From Polyangiaceae bacterium (lineage in GTDB: Bacteria > Myxococcota_A > Polyangia > Polyangiales > Polyangiaceae): a stretch of DNA of 64,000 bases. Location: assembly GCA_025937835.1 (NCBI GenBank), contig JAICQO010000012.1, forward strand, positions 39,537-103,536, written 5' to 3'. This document shows, piece by piece, positions 8,404-16,454 of this stretch. Under the pieces are notes generated by a model that did no database searches, was not told the origin of the DNA, and was given only the letters and a program-made list of their open reading frames with translations. A program made the position numbers and the translations under genes. Position 1 is the first letter of the stretch, and each line of letters starts with the position of its first letter.

Positions 8404-8913
8404 ATGCCGCTTTCGGCTCGGCTCCGGCCGGCCCATCTGCTGGCGCTCGGGCTGGCAAGCCCGGGCTGCAGCGCAGCGCCAATGCGCGCTCCCCACCCCG
8501 CTCAGCCTCTCGACGAGCAGCGCGCCGCGGCCTGGATCGCCCAGACGTTTCGAAGCGAAGGACACACGACCGGGCCCGCCACCGACCTCGCCCTGTCGGC
8601 TCGCGCCACGCTGCGCGCCGACGTGATCGACGGCAGCGGGAAGCTCGGCGTCGCCTACCTCACCCGCCCCGAGCGCGCGCGGCTCGGCCGCGAGCTACCG
8701 GTCCACCACGAAGACCAGGGCGACCAGCTCGTGATCGTCGCAGCTCACGGTGTGTCCGGGACCGCGCACGTGCTGGTGCTGTACGACTACGACTACCTCG
8801 ACGACGAAGAGCGCGGCCCGCACCGCGAGCAGACGAGCATCACCTCCAAGCTCAAGCTGCGGCGGGACGTGCTCGACTTCCTGACCTGTGCCAAAACGGA
8901 GTGCTGGCGATGA
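8404..8913 (+). CDS. Small putative lipoprotein
   Basis: A 169-aa protein with a likely lipoprotein signal (LALGLASPGC, lipid Cys about residue 21). I chose ATG 8404 because GGAG lies 5 bp upstream and the signal starts there; the frame is open further upstream. The mature part has a helical stretch (AAAWIAQTFRSEGH) and then an acidic, Tyr/Asp-rich strand pair (VLVLYDYDYLDDEERG). It ends in a short Cys-containing segment (TCAKTECWR). I do not recognise a family. Its stop overlaps the start of the next gene by 4 bp. Confidence 0.7.
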   Translation: MPLSARLRPAHLLALGLASPGCSAAPMRAPHPAQPLDEQRAAAWIAQTFRSEGHTTGPATDLALSARATLRADVIDGSGKLGVAYLTRPERARLGRELPVHHEDQGDQLVIVAAHGVSGTAHVLVLYDYDYLDDEERGPHREQTSITSKLKLRRDVLDFLTCAKTECWR

Positions 8914-9155
8914 GTGACACGACCCCGGACACCGATCTTCGCACTCGGCCTCGCCGCGCCGGCAACGCGCGCACGCTGCTGATGGTGGCGGGCCCGTTCC
9001 TCGCCGCGGGCATCGCTCTCGCGGCGATCGGCGACGCGGAAATCGGTCGCTGGCTCGTGGTCGCCGGAGCCGTGGGGCTGCTGCTCGGGCTGCACCGCTA
9101 CGGGCGGCTCGGCGCCGATCCACCGATCGATTTCGGCACAGATCCGAGCGCCTGA
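8910..9155 (+). CDS. Small two-helix membrane protein
   Basis: An 81-aa protein whose ATG overlaps the previous TGA (ATGA), so it is translationally coupled to the small lipoprotein gene. The Arg-rich N-terminal 20 residues are followed by two hydrophobic helices (about residues 22-40 and 46-62) separated by a short GDAEIG turn. It has an acidic tail. The arrangement suggests both ends face the cytoplasm. No family is recognised. A strong hairpin begins 2 bp after the stop. Confidence 0.7.
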   Translation: MSDTTPDTDLRTRPRRAGNARTLLMVAGPFLAAGIALAAIGDAEIGRWLVVAGAVGLLLGLHRYGRLGADPPIDFGTDPSA

Positions 9156-9157
9156 CA

Positions 9158-9183
9158 CGCCGCGGCGCAGCAAAGCCGCGGCG
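9158..9183 (+). terminator. Rho-independent-like terminator hairpin
   Basis: CGCCGCGGC (9158-9166) pairs perfectly with GCCGCGGCG (9175-9183) across an 8-nt loop, 2 bp after the stop of the small membrane protein gene. There is no T-run, as is usual in very GC-rich genomes. Confidence 0.6.
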
Positions 9184-9449
9184 CGAATGAGTCGCAGCGT
9201 TTCAGCGCGAGACTACCGGCACATCTCTTGCTTGAAATTTCGGGCACTCTCGAATTTCGGCGAGTTCGACGCGACGGAATTCGCGGCATTTCTGGGCCGT
9301 CCAGCGTTCACTCTGTGCGGCGAGGTGTGCTAGAAGCTCACAATGAGCCGAGGGCTTATTGGGCTGCCGCAGCGCGCGCAGCGCGGTGGTGCTGAACGCC
9401 TAGTGGCGACATCACCGGCAGCACATCTTGATGAGCGGAGTAGCAACTC

Positions 9450-11540
9450 GTGAGCGACACCGTCGAACCGAAGCAGGTCGAGACCACGGAAGCAAAGGAT
9501 GCGGGCTCGTTCGCGTCGCTGCAGACGCCCCTGACGCGACCCGGTGTGCAAGACACACCGCGCACGCTCACGGGCATTGCGCCGCTCCGTGACCAGGCCG
9601 ACTCAGCCGCCGTGCTGCGCCTCCCGCAAGAGGACGAGGAACACACTCCGACCGGTACCGGCGATCGCGTGTCCGGCGAGCTGACGAAGTTGGATCCTGC
9701 CGCCGCGCTCGGTGACGCGACCGACAACGACGACGAACCGACCACGGTGTTCTCGACGCTGTTCCCCGAGCTCGCGCCGAAGCGCGTTTCGGTCCCGTCC
9801 GTTCCGCCCCCTCCGCGCCCCGCCGCGGGCTCCAAGGTCCCGCCTCCGCTCTCCGCGACGCAGAGCGCCGCGCCGCCGCCCTCCGCCATCGCCGAGGCGG
9901 AAGAGATCGCCGCGACCGAAGCCGACTCGGAAGACCCCGAGACCGGATCGCCGACTCAGGAAGCACAGATCCTCGACTTCGCGCTGCAGAAGCTGTCGCG
10001 CAGCGAGCCGACGCCGAGCCCGTTGCTCGGCACGGTTCCACCTCCCCCCGCGCCGCCGCTCAAGAGCGCGCCCCCGCCGCTGCCTTCGCGCACGAGCGCC
10101 GCCCCGTCGGGCTTGTCCGTGCCGCCTCCTCCCTCGCCGCCATTCAAGAGCGTCGCGCCGCCGGTTCCATCGCGACGCAGCGCGCCTGCACCGGTCGCGC
10201 CGGGCGCCGGTGTCGACGGCGAAAAGGGCACCGACGCGCTGCTCGCGCTGGCCTCGTCGCCGTCGAAGGCTCCCATCCCGCCCGCGCCTCGGTCGGTGGC
10301 GGTACCCGCCGTGTCGCTTCCCCTGCCGCGGCCGCTCGAGCGCGCGACGGATCCGAGCGCGCGCACCGTGATGGCGTCCAACTCGAGCGACGCGCCGTGG
10401 TCGACCTCGCCCACGCGCCCCGCTCAGAGTGGCAGCCGCTCGCTCGTGAAGAGCGCGGTCGTGATCTTCGCGCTGAGCGCGCTGGCGACGGTGTTGGTGT
10501 TGCGCTTGTTCACGGGCGGCGACGGCTCTGCCTCCGTGACCGCGGTGGACTCCGAGAATCGCCCGGTCGAGCAAGCCCAGGTGCTGGTGGACGGCAAGGT
10601 CGTGTGCAGCACGCTGCCCTGCTCGCTCGAAAACCTCGAGGCGGGCAAGCACCGCATCTCGGTGCAAGCTGGCCAGCTCCAGTCACCGGAGCAGATCGTT
10701 GCGATCCGCTCGGGGAAGGAGTCGCAGGTCACTTTTTCGCTCAGCAGCGCCGCAGGCACCGCCGGTCTGCACGTGCGCGTGCCCCCGGCGCCGGGCCTCC
10801 ACGTATTCATCGACGGTGAGGACAAGGGCGAGGTCCCGGTCACGCTGGGCGGCCTCGTCGCCGGTGACGTCACGCTCAAGATCGCCGGCAGCCCGCTGTA
10901 CGCGCCCTTCTCGCAGACCGTCTCGCTCAAGCCGGACACCACGGTCACGTTCGAGCCCAAGCTCGTGCCGCTGAAGGCCATGATCACGATCCGCCCCGGC
11001 GACAACGCGCAGGGCGCCTTCGTCGAGGTGGTCGGCGGCGACAAGCGCCAGGCGCTGTTCGAGCTACCGGCCAAGGTCGAGGTCGCTCCGGGCGCCACTT
11101 ACAAGGTCCGCGCGACGCGCCGCGGCTACCGCGACTTCGACGCCGAGGTCGCGTTCTCCGAAACGGAAGCCGAGAAAGAAGTGCGGGTCGACCTCGATCC
11201 CACCGGCAGCGCCGCGCCCGCGCGAGCTCCGGCCGTGTCGGCACCCACCGGCAAGGCACCGCCGCCGGCCGCGCTCGCAGCGGCGATCGCGCCGAACGCG
11301 CCGGCGACCCCCGCAACGCCCGCTCCGACGGTCGCAGCGGGCAGCGGCACGCTCAACATCAACTCGATTCCGATCTCGAACGTGCTGGTCGACGGTCGCC
11401 CCGTCGGCCCCACGCCGCGGCAGATGTCCGTGCCAGCCGGCAAGCACTCGGTCACGTTCGTGCACCCCACACTCGGCCGCAAGTCGATCACCGTCAACGT
11501 CAACGCCGGCAAGACGGCCCTGGCCGCCACCAAGTTCTGA
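9450..11540 (+). CDS. Membrane-anchored PEGA-domain protein with long proline-rich N-terminal region
   Basis: A 696-aa protein starting at GTG 9450, 9 bp after GGAG. Residues 1-330 are low-complexity and rich in Pro, Ser and Ala, with repeated PPPxPxxK and VPPPPSPP blocks, and are probably disordered and cytoplasmic. A single hydrophobic helix (VVIFALSALATVLVLRLF, about residues 334-352) follows. The rest is beta-rich with PEGA-type repeats; the clearest are VLVDGKVVCSTLPCSLENL, VFIDGEDKGEVPVTLGGL and VLVDGRPVGPTPRQMSVPAG. PEGA domains are usually extracytoplasmic in myxobacteria and often follow Ser/Thr kinase domains, but no kinase domain is present here. The 294 bp upstream hold the 9158 hairpin and nothing else I can support. 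Confidence 0.85.
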   Translation: MSDTVEPKQVETTEAKDAGSFASLQTPLTRPGVQDTPRTLTGIAPLRDQADSAAVLRLPQEDEEHTPTGTGDRVSGELTKLDPAAALGDATDNDDEPTTVFSTLFPELAPKRVSVPSVPPPPRPAAGSKVPPPLSATQSAAPPPSAIAEAEEIAATEADSEDPETGSPTQEAQILDFALQKLSRSEPTPSPLLGTVPPPPAPPLKSAPPPLPSRTSAAPSGLSVPPPPSPPFKSVAPPVPSRRSAPAPVAPGAGVDGEKGTDALLALASSPSKAPIPPAPRSVAVPAVSLPLPRPLERATDPSARTVMASNSSDAPWSTSPTRPAQSGSRSLVKSAVVIFALSALATVLVLRLFTGGDGSASVTAVDSENRPVEQAQVLVDGKVVCSTLPCSLENLEAGKHRISVQAGQLQSPEQIVAIRSGKESQVTFSLSSAAGTAGLHVRVPPAPGLHVFIDGEDKGEVPVTLGGLVAGDVTLKIAGSPLYAPFSQTVSLKPDTTVTFEPKLVPLKAMITIRPGDNAQGAFVEVVGGDKRQALFELPAKVEVAPGATYKVRATRRGYRDFDAEVAFSETEAEKEVRVDLDPTGSAAPARAPAVSAPTGKAPPPAALAAAIAPNAPATPATPAPTVAAGSGTLNINSIPISNVLVDGRPVGPTPRQMSVPAGKHSVTFVHPTLGRKSITVNVNAGKTALAATKF

Positions 11541-11581
11541 TCGCTCCCGTCGCAGACACGTGAGCTCGGCTTCCCAGATTC

Positions 11582-11597
11582 TTGACTGGTCGGTCCT
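11582..11597. promoter_or_regulatory. Candidate TetR-family operator upstream of the regulator gene
   Basis: TTGACTGGTCGGTCCT lies 11 bp before the GTG of the TetR gene. It shares the TTGAC-N6-GTC half-site arrangement with the site at 12244-12259 before the reductase gene, suggesting autorepression plus target control by one protein. Confidence 0.5.
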
Positions 11598-11608
11598 AAA
11601 ATGCGACT

Positions 11609-12202
11609 GTGCCCGGCGTGGCAGGTCGTCCGCGCGGTTTCGACGAGCAGGAGGTGCTGAACCGCGCCATGGCCGTGTTCTGGCAAAAGGGCTTCGATGC
11701 GACCGGGATCGCGGAGCTCGAGAGCGCGACCGGCCTGGGTCGTCAGAGCCTGTACGGCGCGTTCGGCGACAAGCGCGCGCTGTTCTCGAAGGTCGTCGAG
11801 CACTACTTCGAGCGGGTGGTGGAACCGGGGTTGGTTGCGGTGCTGGACGCGCCCGGCTCCGCGCGCGCAAACCTCGAGCGCGCCTTCACGAGCTGGGAAG
11901 AGACGGCCCTGGCCCGCGACTTCAACGGCTGCCTCGTCGGCAATTCGGTCTCGGAGCTCGGGCTGCGCGATCCGGAAATTGCCGGCGTGTTGCAGCGCAA
12001 GTTCCAGCTCATGGAAGAAGCGCTGTGCCGCACCGTGCGCCGCGCGCAGGCGGCCGGTGAAGTGAACGCCAAGCTCGACGCGCGCGCCACGGCGCGGGCG
12101 CTGCTCACGACCGCGCAAGGTCTGGCGGTCGTCGTGCGCGTCAGCCGCGACAGGGCCTTCGTGCAAAACGTGATCAGCGCCGCCCGGCGGCTGCTCGACT
12201 GA
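11609..12202 (+). CDS. TetR/AcrR-family transcriptional regulator
   Basis: A 197-aa regulator. The N-terminal helix-turn-helix reads GRPRGFDEQEVLNRAMAVFWQKGFDATGIAELESATGLGRQSLYGAFGDKRALF, split here by residue order: a first helix to about residue 30 and a recognition helix at LGRQSLYGAF. The C-terminal ligand domain includes RDFNGCLVGNSVSELG, typical of the YfeN/ComR-like subgroup sensing small electrophiles or metabolites. GTG at 11609 puts the homology right at the N-terminus. It is followed 70 bp later by a short-chain dehydrogenase, its likely target, and both genes carry a similar palindromic site upstream. Confidence 0.9.
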   Translation: MPGVAGRPRGFDEQEVLNRAMAVFWQKGFDATGIAELESATGLGRQSLYGAFGDKRALFSKVVEHYFERVVEPGLVAVLDAPGSARANLERAFTSWEETALARDFNGCLVGNSVSELGLRDPEIAGVLQRKFQLMEEALCRTVRRAQAAGEVNAKLDARATARALLTTAQGLAVVVRVSRDRAFVQNVISAARRLLD

Positions 12203-12243
12203 CGCTGTTTTTCCGAGCGCCGGTCTTCTCCCGTGCGCTTTTA

Positions 12244-12259
12244 TTGACCAATTAGTCAA
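12244..12259. promoter_or_regulatory. Candidate TetR-family operator upstream of the SDR gene
   Basis: TTGACCAATTAGTCAA is palindromic except for one mismatched pair. It sits 13 bp upstream of the SDR start, so a bound repressor would block initiation. The half-sites match those at 11582-11597. Confidence 0.55.
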
Positions 12260-12272
12260 GAAAGAACCCATC

Positions 12273-13037
12273 ATGACGAACCTCGAAGATTTCAGGCTTT
12301 CCGGGAAAACGGCGCTCATCACCGGCGGCACGAGCGGCATCGGCCGGGCGAGCGCGGAGCTGTTTCACGCCGCCGGCGCGCGCGTGGCGATCACCGGGCG
12401 CGACCCGGACACGCTGTCGCGCGCGCGCCGCGAGCTGCCGGAGGAGCTGCTCGTGCTCGAGGCAGACGTGACCTCGGCGAGCGACACGGCAAAGCTCGCG
12501 CGCGAGCTCGAGCAGCGCTTCGGCGGCCTCGACGTGTTGTTCCTGAACGCGGGCATCGCCCGGCTCGCTCCGTTCGAGAGCTCGGACGAGGCGAGCTTCG
12601 ACGCGCAGTTTGCGATCAACGTGAAGGGGCCGTTCTTCACGCTGCAGAAGCTGCTGCCGCTGCTGCGTCCTGGCGCGTCCGTGATCTTGAATACGTCGGT
12701 TGCCGATTTGAAAGGCTCCCCCGGGCTGTCCATCTACGCCGCGACCAAGGGCGCGATCGCCTCGCTCGTGCGAACGCTGTCGCTCGAGCTCGCGCCGCGC
12801 AAGATCCGCGTGAACTCACTGTCTCCAGGTCCGACCCACACCGCGATCCAGACCAAATTCGGGTTGCCCGCGGAGGCGCAGGCGGCGGTCGAACGCGATT
12901 TTTCGGCGAAGATCCCGCTCGGCCGCTTCGGCGACGCGCGCGAGACGGCGCGAGCCGCGCTGTTTCTGGCGAGCGCCGCTTCGTCGTTCGTCACCGGGAC
13001 GGAGCTCCCCGTGGACGGGGGTTTGCTCGTCGCCTGA
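12273..13037 (+). CDS. Short-chain dehydrogenase/reductase (classical SDR)
   Basis: A 254-aa classical SDR. It has the cofactor motif TGGTSGIG, the NAG motif (LNAGIA), a Ser in SVADLKG, the YAATK catalytic Tyr-Lys pair, and the C-terminal TGTELPVDGG typical of the family. ITGRD after the second strand suggests NADP preference. It is an oxidoreductase of an unknown carbonyl or alcohol substrate. It follows a TetR regulator and has a palindromic site just before its start, so it is probably induced by the substrate or a related electrophile. Confidence 0.92.
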   Translation: MTNLEDFRLSGKTALITGGTSGIGRASAELFHAAGARVAITGRDPDTLSRARRELPEELLVLEADVTSASDTAKLARELEQRFGGLDVLFLNAGIARLAPFESSDEASFDAQFAINVKGPFFTLQKLLPLLRPGASVILNTSVADLKGSPGLSIYAATKGAIASLVRTLSLELAPRKIRVNSLSPGPTHTAIQTKFGLPAEAQAAVERDFSAKIPLGRFGDARETARAALFLASAASSFVTGTELPVDGGLLVA

Positions 13038-13044
13038 GCTTGGC

Positions 13045-13899
13045 TCAGGTCTCGCTGCGAAGGACTGCGACGCCGGTGCCCTTGCCCAGGCCCGGCGTCG
13101 ACACGAACGCCGCTCCGAACTCGCGGCCCGTGATTTCGAGCTCGATCTTCACCGGCGTCTTGGCTTCGGTCTTGACTAAGGCCTGCCGTTCGACGGTCTG
13201 CGCGTTCACCTCGGGCGTAATCGGCGCGCCGAAGGCCTTGCCGTCCACGACCACGAACACGTACACGAGCGGCTCCTTGCCGTCCTGCTCGAGGCTCGAG
13301 CGGATCTGGCTTCGCAGCTGGTTTTCCAGACGGTAGGCGTACGCAGAGAACGACCAGCCCGTCACGTACATCCCCTTCACGGCGCCCGCTGCGCCGACGG
13401 GCTGTGCCGCCAGCCACTGCGCGTCCTTGCGACCCCGCACTCCCGAGGCCTCGTCCATGGCGCCACGCGTCTCGACGAACTGACCGGCGAGCGCCCGCGA
13501 GATCTCGGGGAACGCCTGCAACAGGTTCTTGCCTGCGAGGGCGTCGTGTTCCTGGTCGCTGCGGATGACGTTGCCCTTGCCATCGACGAGCGCGAAGAAC
13601 GTGCTCTTCGCCACGCGCAGATCCTGGACTTTGGCGCGCGTCTTCTCGAGCTGCTCGAGCGCCGCCGTTGCGTCCTGGAACTCGCCGGCTTCGAAGTAAG
13701 CCTGGAGCAGCCGTGCACCCGCCGGCATCCCCGTCCGCACCTCGCTGAGATCCGTCTCGACTGCCTTGGCGAGAAACGCAGCGTGCTCGCTGGCCTTCTC
13801 TGCGCTCACGGCGCTCGACTTCTTGCAACCGCTCGTAGCCGTAGCGGCCGCCACGGCCAGCGTCAGCGACACGAAGACCCGTTTCGCAGTGCTCAACAT
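13045..13899 (-). CDS. Lipoprotein with single-Cache-like sensor fold
   Basis: A 284-aa lipoprotein. The frame stays open upstream, but ATG 13899 gives a good signal (MLSTAKRVFVSLTLAV, ending TATSGC with lipid Cys about residue 24), so I use it. After a helical region (about residues 30-100) comes STFFALVDGKGNVIRSDQ and a GKNLLQAFPEISRALAG segment, resembling the central strand and loop of single-Cache sensor domains. There are further strands at KGMYVTGWSFSAYAYRLENQL. No kinase or cyclase domain is attached, so it would act as a periplasmic ligand-binding or partner protein. It is convergent with the SDR gene, 7 bp apart. Confidence 0.7.
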   Translation of the reverse strand: MLSTAKRVFVSLTLAVAAATATSGCKKSSAVSAEKASEHAAFLAKAVETDLSEVRTGMPAGARLLQAYFEAGEFQDATAALEQLEKTRAKVQDLRVAKSTFFALVDGKGNVIRSDQEHDALAGKNLLQAFPEISRALAGQFVETRGAMDEASGVRGRKDAQWLAAQPVGAAGAVKGMYVTGWSFSAYAYRLENQLRSQIRSSLEQDGKEPLVYVFVVVDGKAFGAPITPEVNAQTVERQALVKTEAKTPVKIELEITGREFGAAFVSTPGLGKGTGVAVLRSET

Positions 13900-14349
13900 C
13901 GCAGGAGAGCATACCCAAGCCTTCACGTCCGCGCTGGAACCTGCGAAAACCCGGGCAAATGATCCCGCTTTTCCTGGCTGCGGCACCGAGGTACCGACAG
14001 GTGCGACAGTCACTCCCCCAAGTGACTTTGAAACAATCGGACAGGCTGAGCGCACGCGGCAACGCTTGCGCATTGCAAATCTGCACGACGCCACGTCACC
14101 ACGAAGATGAATCAGCCACGAGCACGATGTAGGCCGAACACGATCGTCGTGACGCGCTCACCGCGCCGTCGCGCGTGAGCGCGAGACTCGCGTCTTCGCT
14201 TCCTTGAAGGAACGCGCGTTGGCTGTTACCTTCTTGAGTTGAGAGTCGGCGCGCTTACTTGGCAGCGCACCGAGAGAACCAGGTTGTTCGTGCGCGCGCG
14301 ACATACGCCCCCGGCATTCGAGCCGTTAGAAGCAGGAGGACCGACCGCC
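13900..14349. other. 450-bp divergent intergenic region
   Basis: This is the promoter region between the Cache-like lipoprotein gene and the EAL gene. The only structure I see is TTCCTTGAAGGAA (14200-14212), a perfect 13-bp palindrome about 140 bp before the EAL start. No open frame here has convincing codon bias. Confidence 0.4.
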
Positions 14350-15105
14350 GTGCATTCTGCGCGCAGCGGCACCCGCGACTCCCAGCTCGCGCTCGAAGGC
14401 CTCGTCTCGCTCGAAGATCTGAGCGTCGTGTTCCAGCCAATCGTGAGCCTGAACAACGGCCAGCTGTTCGCTTACGAGGCGCTCGCTCGCTGCAGCCGTG
14501 CGGCGCTACGGAACCCGATGGTGTTGTTCGAGCGCGCCGTGACCGCGGGCTGCGCGGGGCGCTTGGGCCGAATGATCCGCGAGCTTGCGATCTCCGTCAG
14601 CGCCGGCACGCCCCTGTTCCTGAACGTGCATCCGCAGGAGCTGCAGGAAGCCTGGCTCGTGCGCCCCGACGATCCGCTCTACGCGCACGACCACGACGTG
14701 TACCTGGAGGTCACCGAGTCGGTGCCCCTCACGCACTATCAACTGTGCATCGACGTTCTGCGCGAGCTCCGCGCCCGCGGCGGCGTTCGCCTGGTCGTGG
14801 ACGACCTCGGCGCCGGCTACTCGAACCTGAAGCGGATCGCCGATCTCGAACCCAAGATCGTGAAGCTCGACCGTGGGCTGATCAGCGGCGTGGATCAGAG
14901 CCCGCGGCAGCGCCGGCTGGTCGCGAGCGTCGTGCAATTGTGCGTGGACCTCGAGGCCGAGGTCGTGGCGGAAGGCATCGAGACCGAAGACGAGTTCCGT
15001 GCGCTCGCCGACACCGGGGCGCATTACGGCCAGGGTTACCTGTTCGCGCGCCCGAGCTATCCGATGCCCGCCATCACCTGGCCGCCGAGCGCCGCCGTCG
15101 TCTGA
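14350..15105 (+). CDS. EAL-domain cyclic-di-GMP phosphodiesterase
   Basis: A 251-aa stand-alone EAL protein. The GTG at 14350 lies 9 bp after AGGAGGA, so I prefer it to an upstream TTG. The catalytic set looks complete: EAL in YEALAR, Asn in FLNVHP, Glu in LEVTES, the DD pair in VDDLGAGYSN, Lys in VKLDR, Glu in AEGIET and Gln in GQGYLF. It should hydrolyse c-di-GMP to pGpG in the cytoplasm. There is no sensor domain beyond a short N-terminal extension, so control is by transcription or a partner. The neighbouring divergent Cache-like lipoprotein is a possible sensor but is not fused to it. Confidence 0.93.
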   Translation: MHSARSGTRDSQLALEGLVSLEDLSVVFQPIVSLNNGQLFAYEALARCSRAALRNPMVLFERAVTAGCAGRLGRMIRELAISVSAGTPLFLNVHPQELQEAWLVRPDDPLYAHDHDVYLEVTESVPLTHYQLCIDVLRELRARGGVRLVVDDLGAGYSNLKRIADLEPKIVKLDRGLISGVDQSPRQRRLVASVVQLCVDLEAEVVAEGIETEDEFRALADTGAHYGQGYLFARPSYPMPAITWPPSAAVV

Positions 15106-15111
15106 GCGGTC

Positions 15112-15762
15112 CTAGACGGCGCCCAGCACCGCGTCGATGTGGCCGGGGACGCGCACGCCGCGCCAGGCCTGTTCGATCTTACCGTCCGCGCCGACCACGA
15201 ACGTGCTGCGCTCGACGCCCATGTATTCGCGCCCGTAGTTCTTCTTCTTCACCCACACTCCGTACGCCTCACACAGCTTCCTTTCGGTGTCGGCGAGCAG
15301 CGGGAACGTGAGCTCGTACTTCTTCCGGAAGCGTTCATGCGAGGCCTGGTTATCGGGGCTCACGCCCAGCACCTTCACGCCCTTCGCGCCGAAGCGCGGC
15401 AGCGAGTCGCGAAAGCCGCAAGCTTGCATGGTGCAGCCGGTGGTGTCGTCCTTCGGGTAGAAGTAGAGAACGTACGGCTTCCCCTTCAGCGACTGGGAGG
15501 TCACGGTCTGTCCCCGATCGTCCGTGAGCGAGAAGCTCGGTGCCTTGTCGCCGACCGCGACGCGCCCGCCGACAGCCGCTTTCTCCGCCTTGCCGAGCTT
15601 CGCGGTGGGCGACTTCGCAGCGGCCCGTTTGGCTCTCCGCTTCGGCGCGAGCTCTTTCGCACTCGCTTTGATGGAGCTCTTCGATGTGCTCGGTTTGACG
15701 GCCTGCGACTTCTTCGCGGGGCTCGCGGGTTTCTTGGCTGGACCAGTCTTCTTGCTCGCCAT
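15112..15762 (-). CDS. bcp: BCP-type peroxiredoxin with Lys/Ala-rich histone-like N-terminal tail
   Basis: A 216-aa thiol peroxidase. Residues 68-216 are a canonical bacterioferritin-comigratory-protein domain with peroxidatic Cys110 in DDTTGCTMQAC and resolving Cys115 five residues later, followed by FRD. These enzymes reduce peroxides using thioredoxin. Unusually, residues 1-66 form a Lys-, Ala- and Pro-rich tail (AKKPASPAKK, APKRRAKRAAAKSP) like histone H1 or AlgP-type proteins. The tail is encoded with the same GC-rich codon use and no stop. A DNA- or polyanion-binding tail is inferred from composition. The enzyme without the tail would be about 150 aa, the usual family length. Confidence 0.92.
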   Translation of the reverse strand: MASKKTGPAKKPASPAKKSQAVKPSTSKSSIKASAKELAPKRRAKRAAAKSPTAKLGKAEKAAVGGRVAVGDKAPSFSLTDDRGQTVTSQSLKGKPYVLYFYPKDDTTGCTMQACGFRDSLPRFGAKGVKVLGVSPDNQASHERFRKKYELTFPLLADTERKLCEAYGVWVKKKNYGREYMGVERSTFVVGADGKIEQAWRGVRVPGHIDAVLGAV

Positions 15763-15911
15763 CGGTGTTCTCGCGGTTCGGTTCGGCGGAGATTAACACC
15801 TGAGCGCGCGAACCTGGCAGTTCGGGTGGGGCCTTCGCTCTTGTCCCGCGGAGCGGTTCGGCTAAAGTCCGGGGCCTCGCGGATCCCCGCATTTTTCACG
15901 GAGCGACGAAG

Positions 15912-16400
15912 TTGGACTTACCGGATGCAGGCCTGTATCGCAGCACGCAACCCATGCCCGGCCACGAGGACGAGTTCCCCGCGGACGTGCTCGTCTTCAT
16001 CGGTCAGTCGACCAACGGCGGCGGCAAGTTCGCCGTGCGTCCGGCCGAGAACCGCCGCAACCGCTGGTTCTGGCGTGAGCCGACCACGCCGCTGCGCTCC
16101 CCCACCTGGGCCAAGACGTTGAAGGCGCTGCCCTCCGAAGGGTTCTACACCTTGCCGGAGACGCTCGAGTTCGAGGGCGGCGGTCGCTGGGTCAAGAACG
16201 CGATCGTCGAGCTCGGCTACAACGAGAAGGGCCAGGGCATCGTGTTCGTCGGCGAGTGGCGCGAAGAAGGCAGCGAGAACGCGCTGTACTTCAGCCAGCG
16301 CGGCATGCTGATCAGCGACGACCTGTTGGCGCGCCTGGTGTGGGCGCCGATCTTGCCGGTGAAGAACGAAGCGTCGGGCGGCACCGGCGCCGCGCGCTGA
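15912..16400 (+). CDS. Conserved-looking small cytoplasmic protein, unknown function
   Basis: A 162-aa soluble protein beginning at TTG 15912, with GGAG 10 bp upstream. It has no signal or membrane segment. The body is beta-rich and aromatic (RNRWFWREPTTPLRSPTWAKTL, quoted only to show its Trp/Arg character, then GFYTLPETLEFEGGGRW). It ends YFSQRGMLISDDLLARLVWAPIL. I do not recognise a domain. Strong codon bias supports it being a real gene. It is divergent from the peroxiredoxin gene (149-bp gap) and convergent with the superoxide dismutase gene across a shared terminator, so an oxidative-stress link is possible but only by position. Confidence 0.72.
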   Translation: MDLPDAGLYRSTQPMPGHEDEFPADVLVFIGQSTNGGGKFAVRPAENRRNRWFWREPTTPLRSPTWAKTLKALPSEGFYTLPETLEFEGGGRWVKNAIVELGYNEKGQGIVFVGEWREEGSENALYFSQRGMLISDDLLARLVWAPILPVKNEASGGTGAAR

Positions 16401-16411
16401 AGCGCGAACCG

Positions 16412-16442
16412 ACCGTGGGCTGCCGCTGAGACAGCCCACGGT
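16412..16442. terminator. Bidirectional hairpin terminator
   Basis: ACCGTGGGCTG (16412-16422) pairs perfectly with CAGCCCACGGT (16432-16442) across a 9-nt loop. It lies between the convergent 15912 gene and the superoxide dismutase gene and ends 12 bp before the latter's stop codon position, so it can serve both strands. Confidence 0.7.
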
Positions 16443-16454
16443 TCGGCTTCTCGC

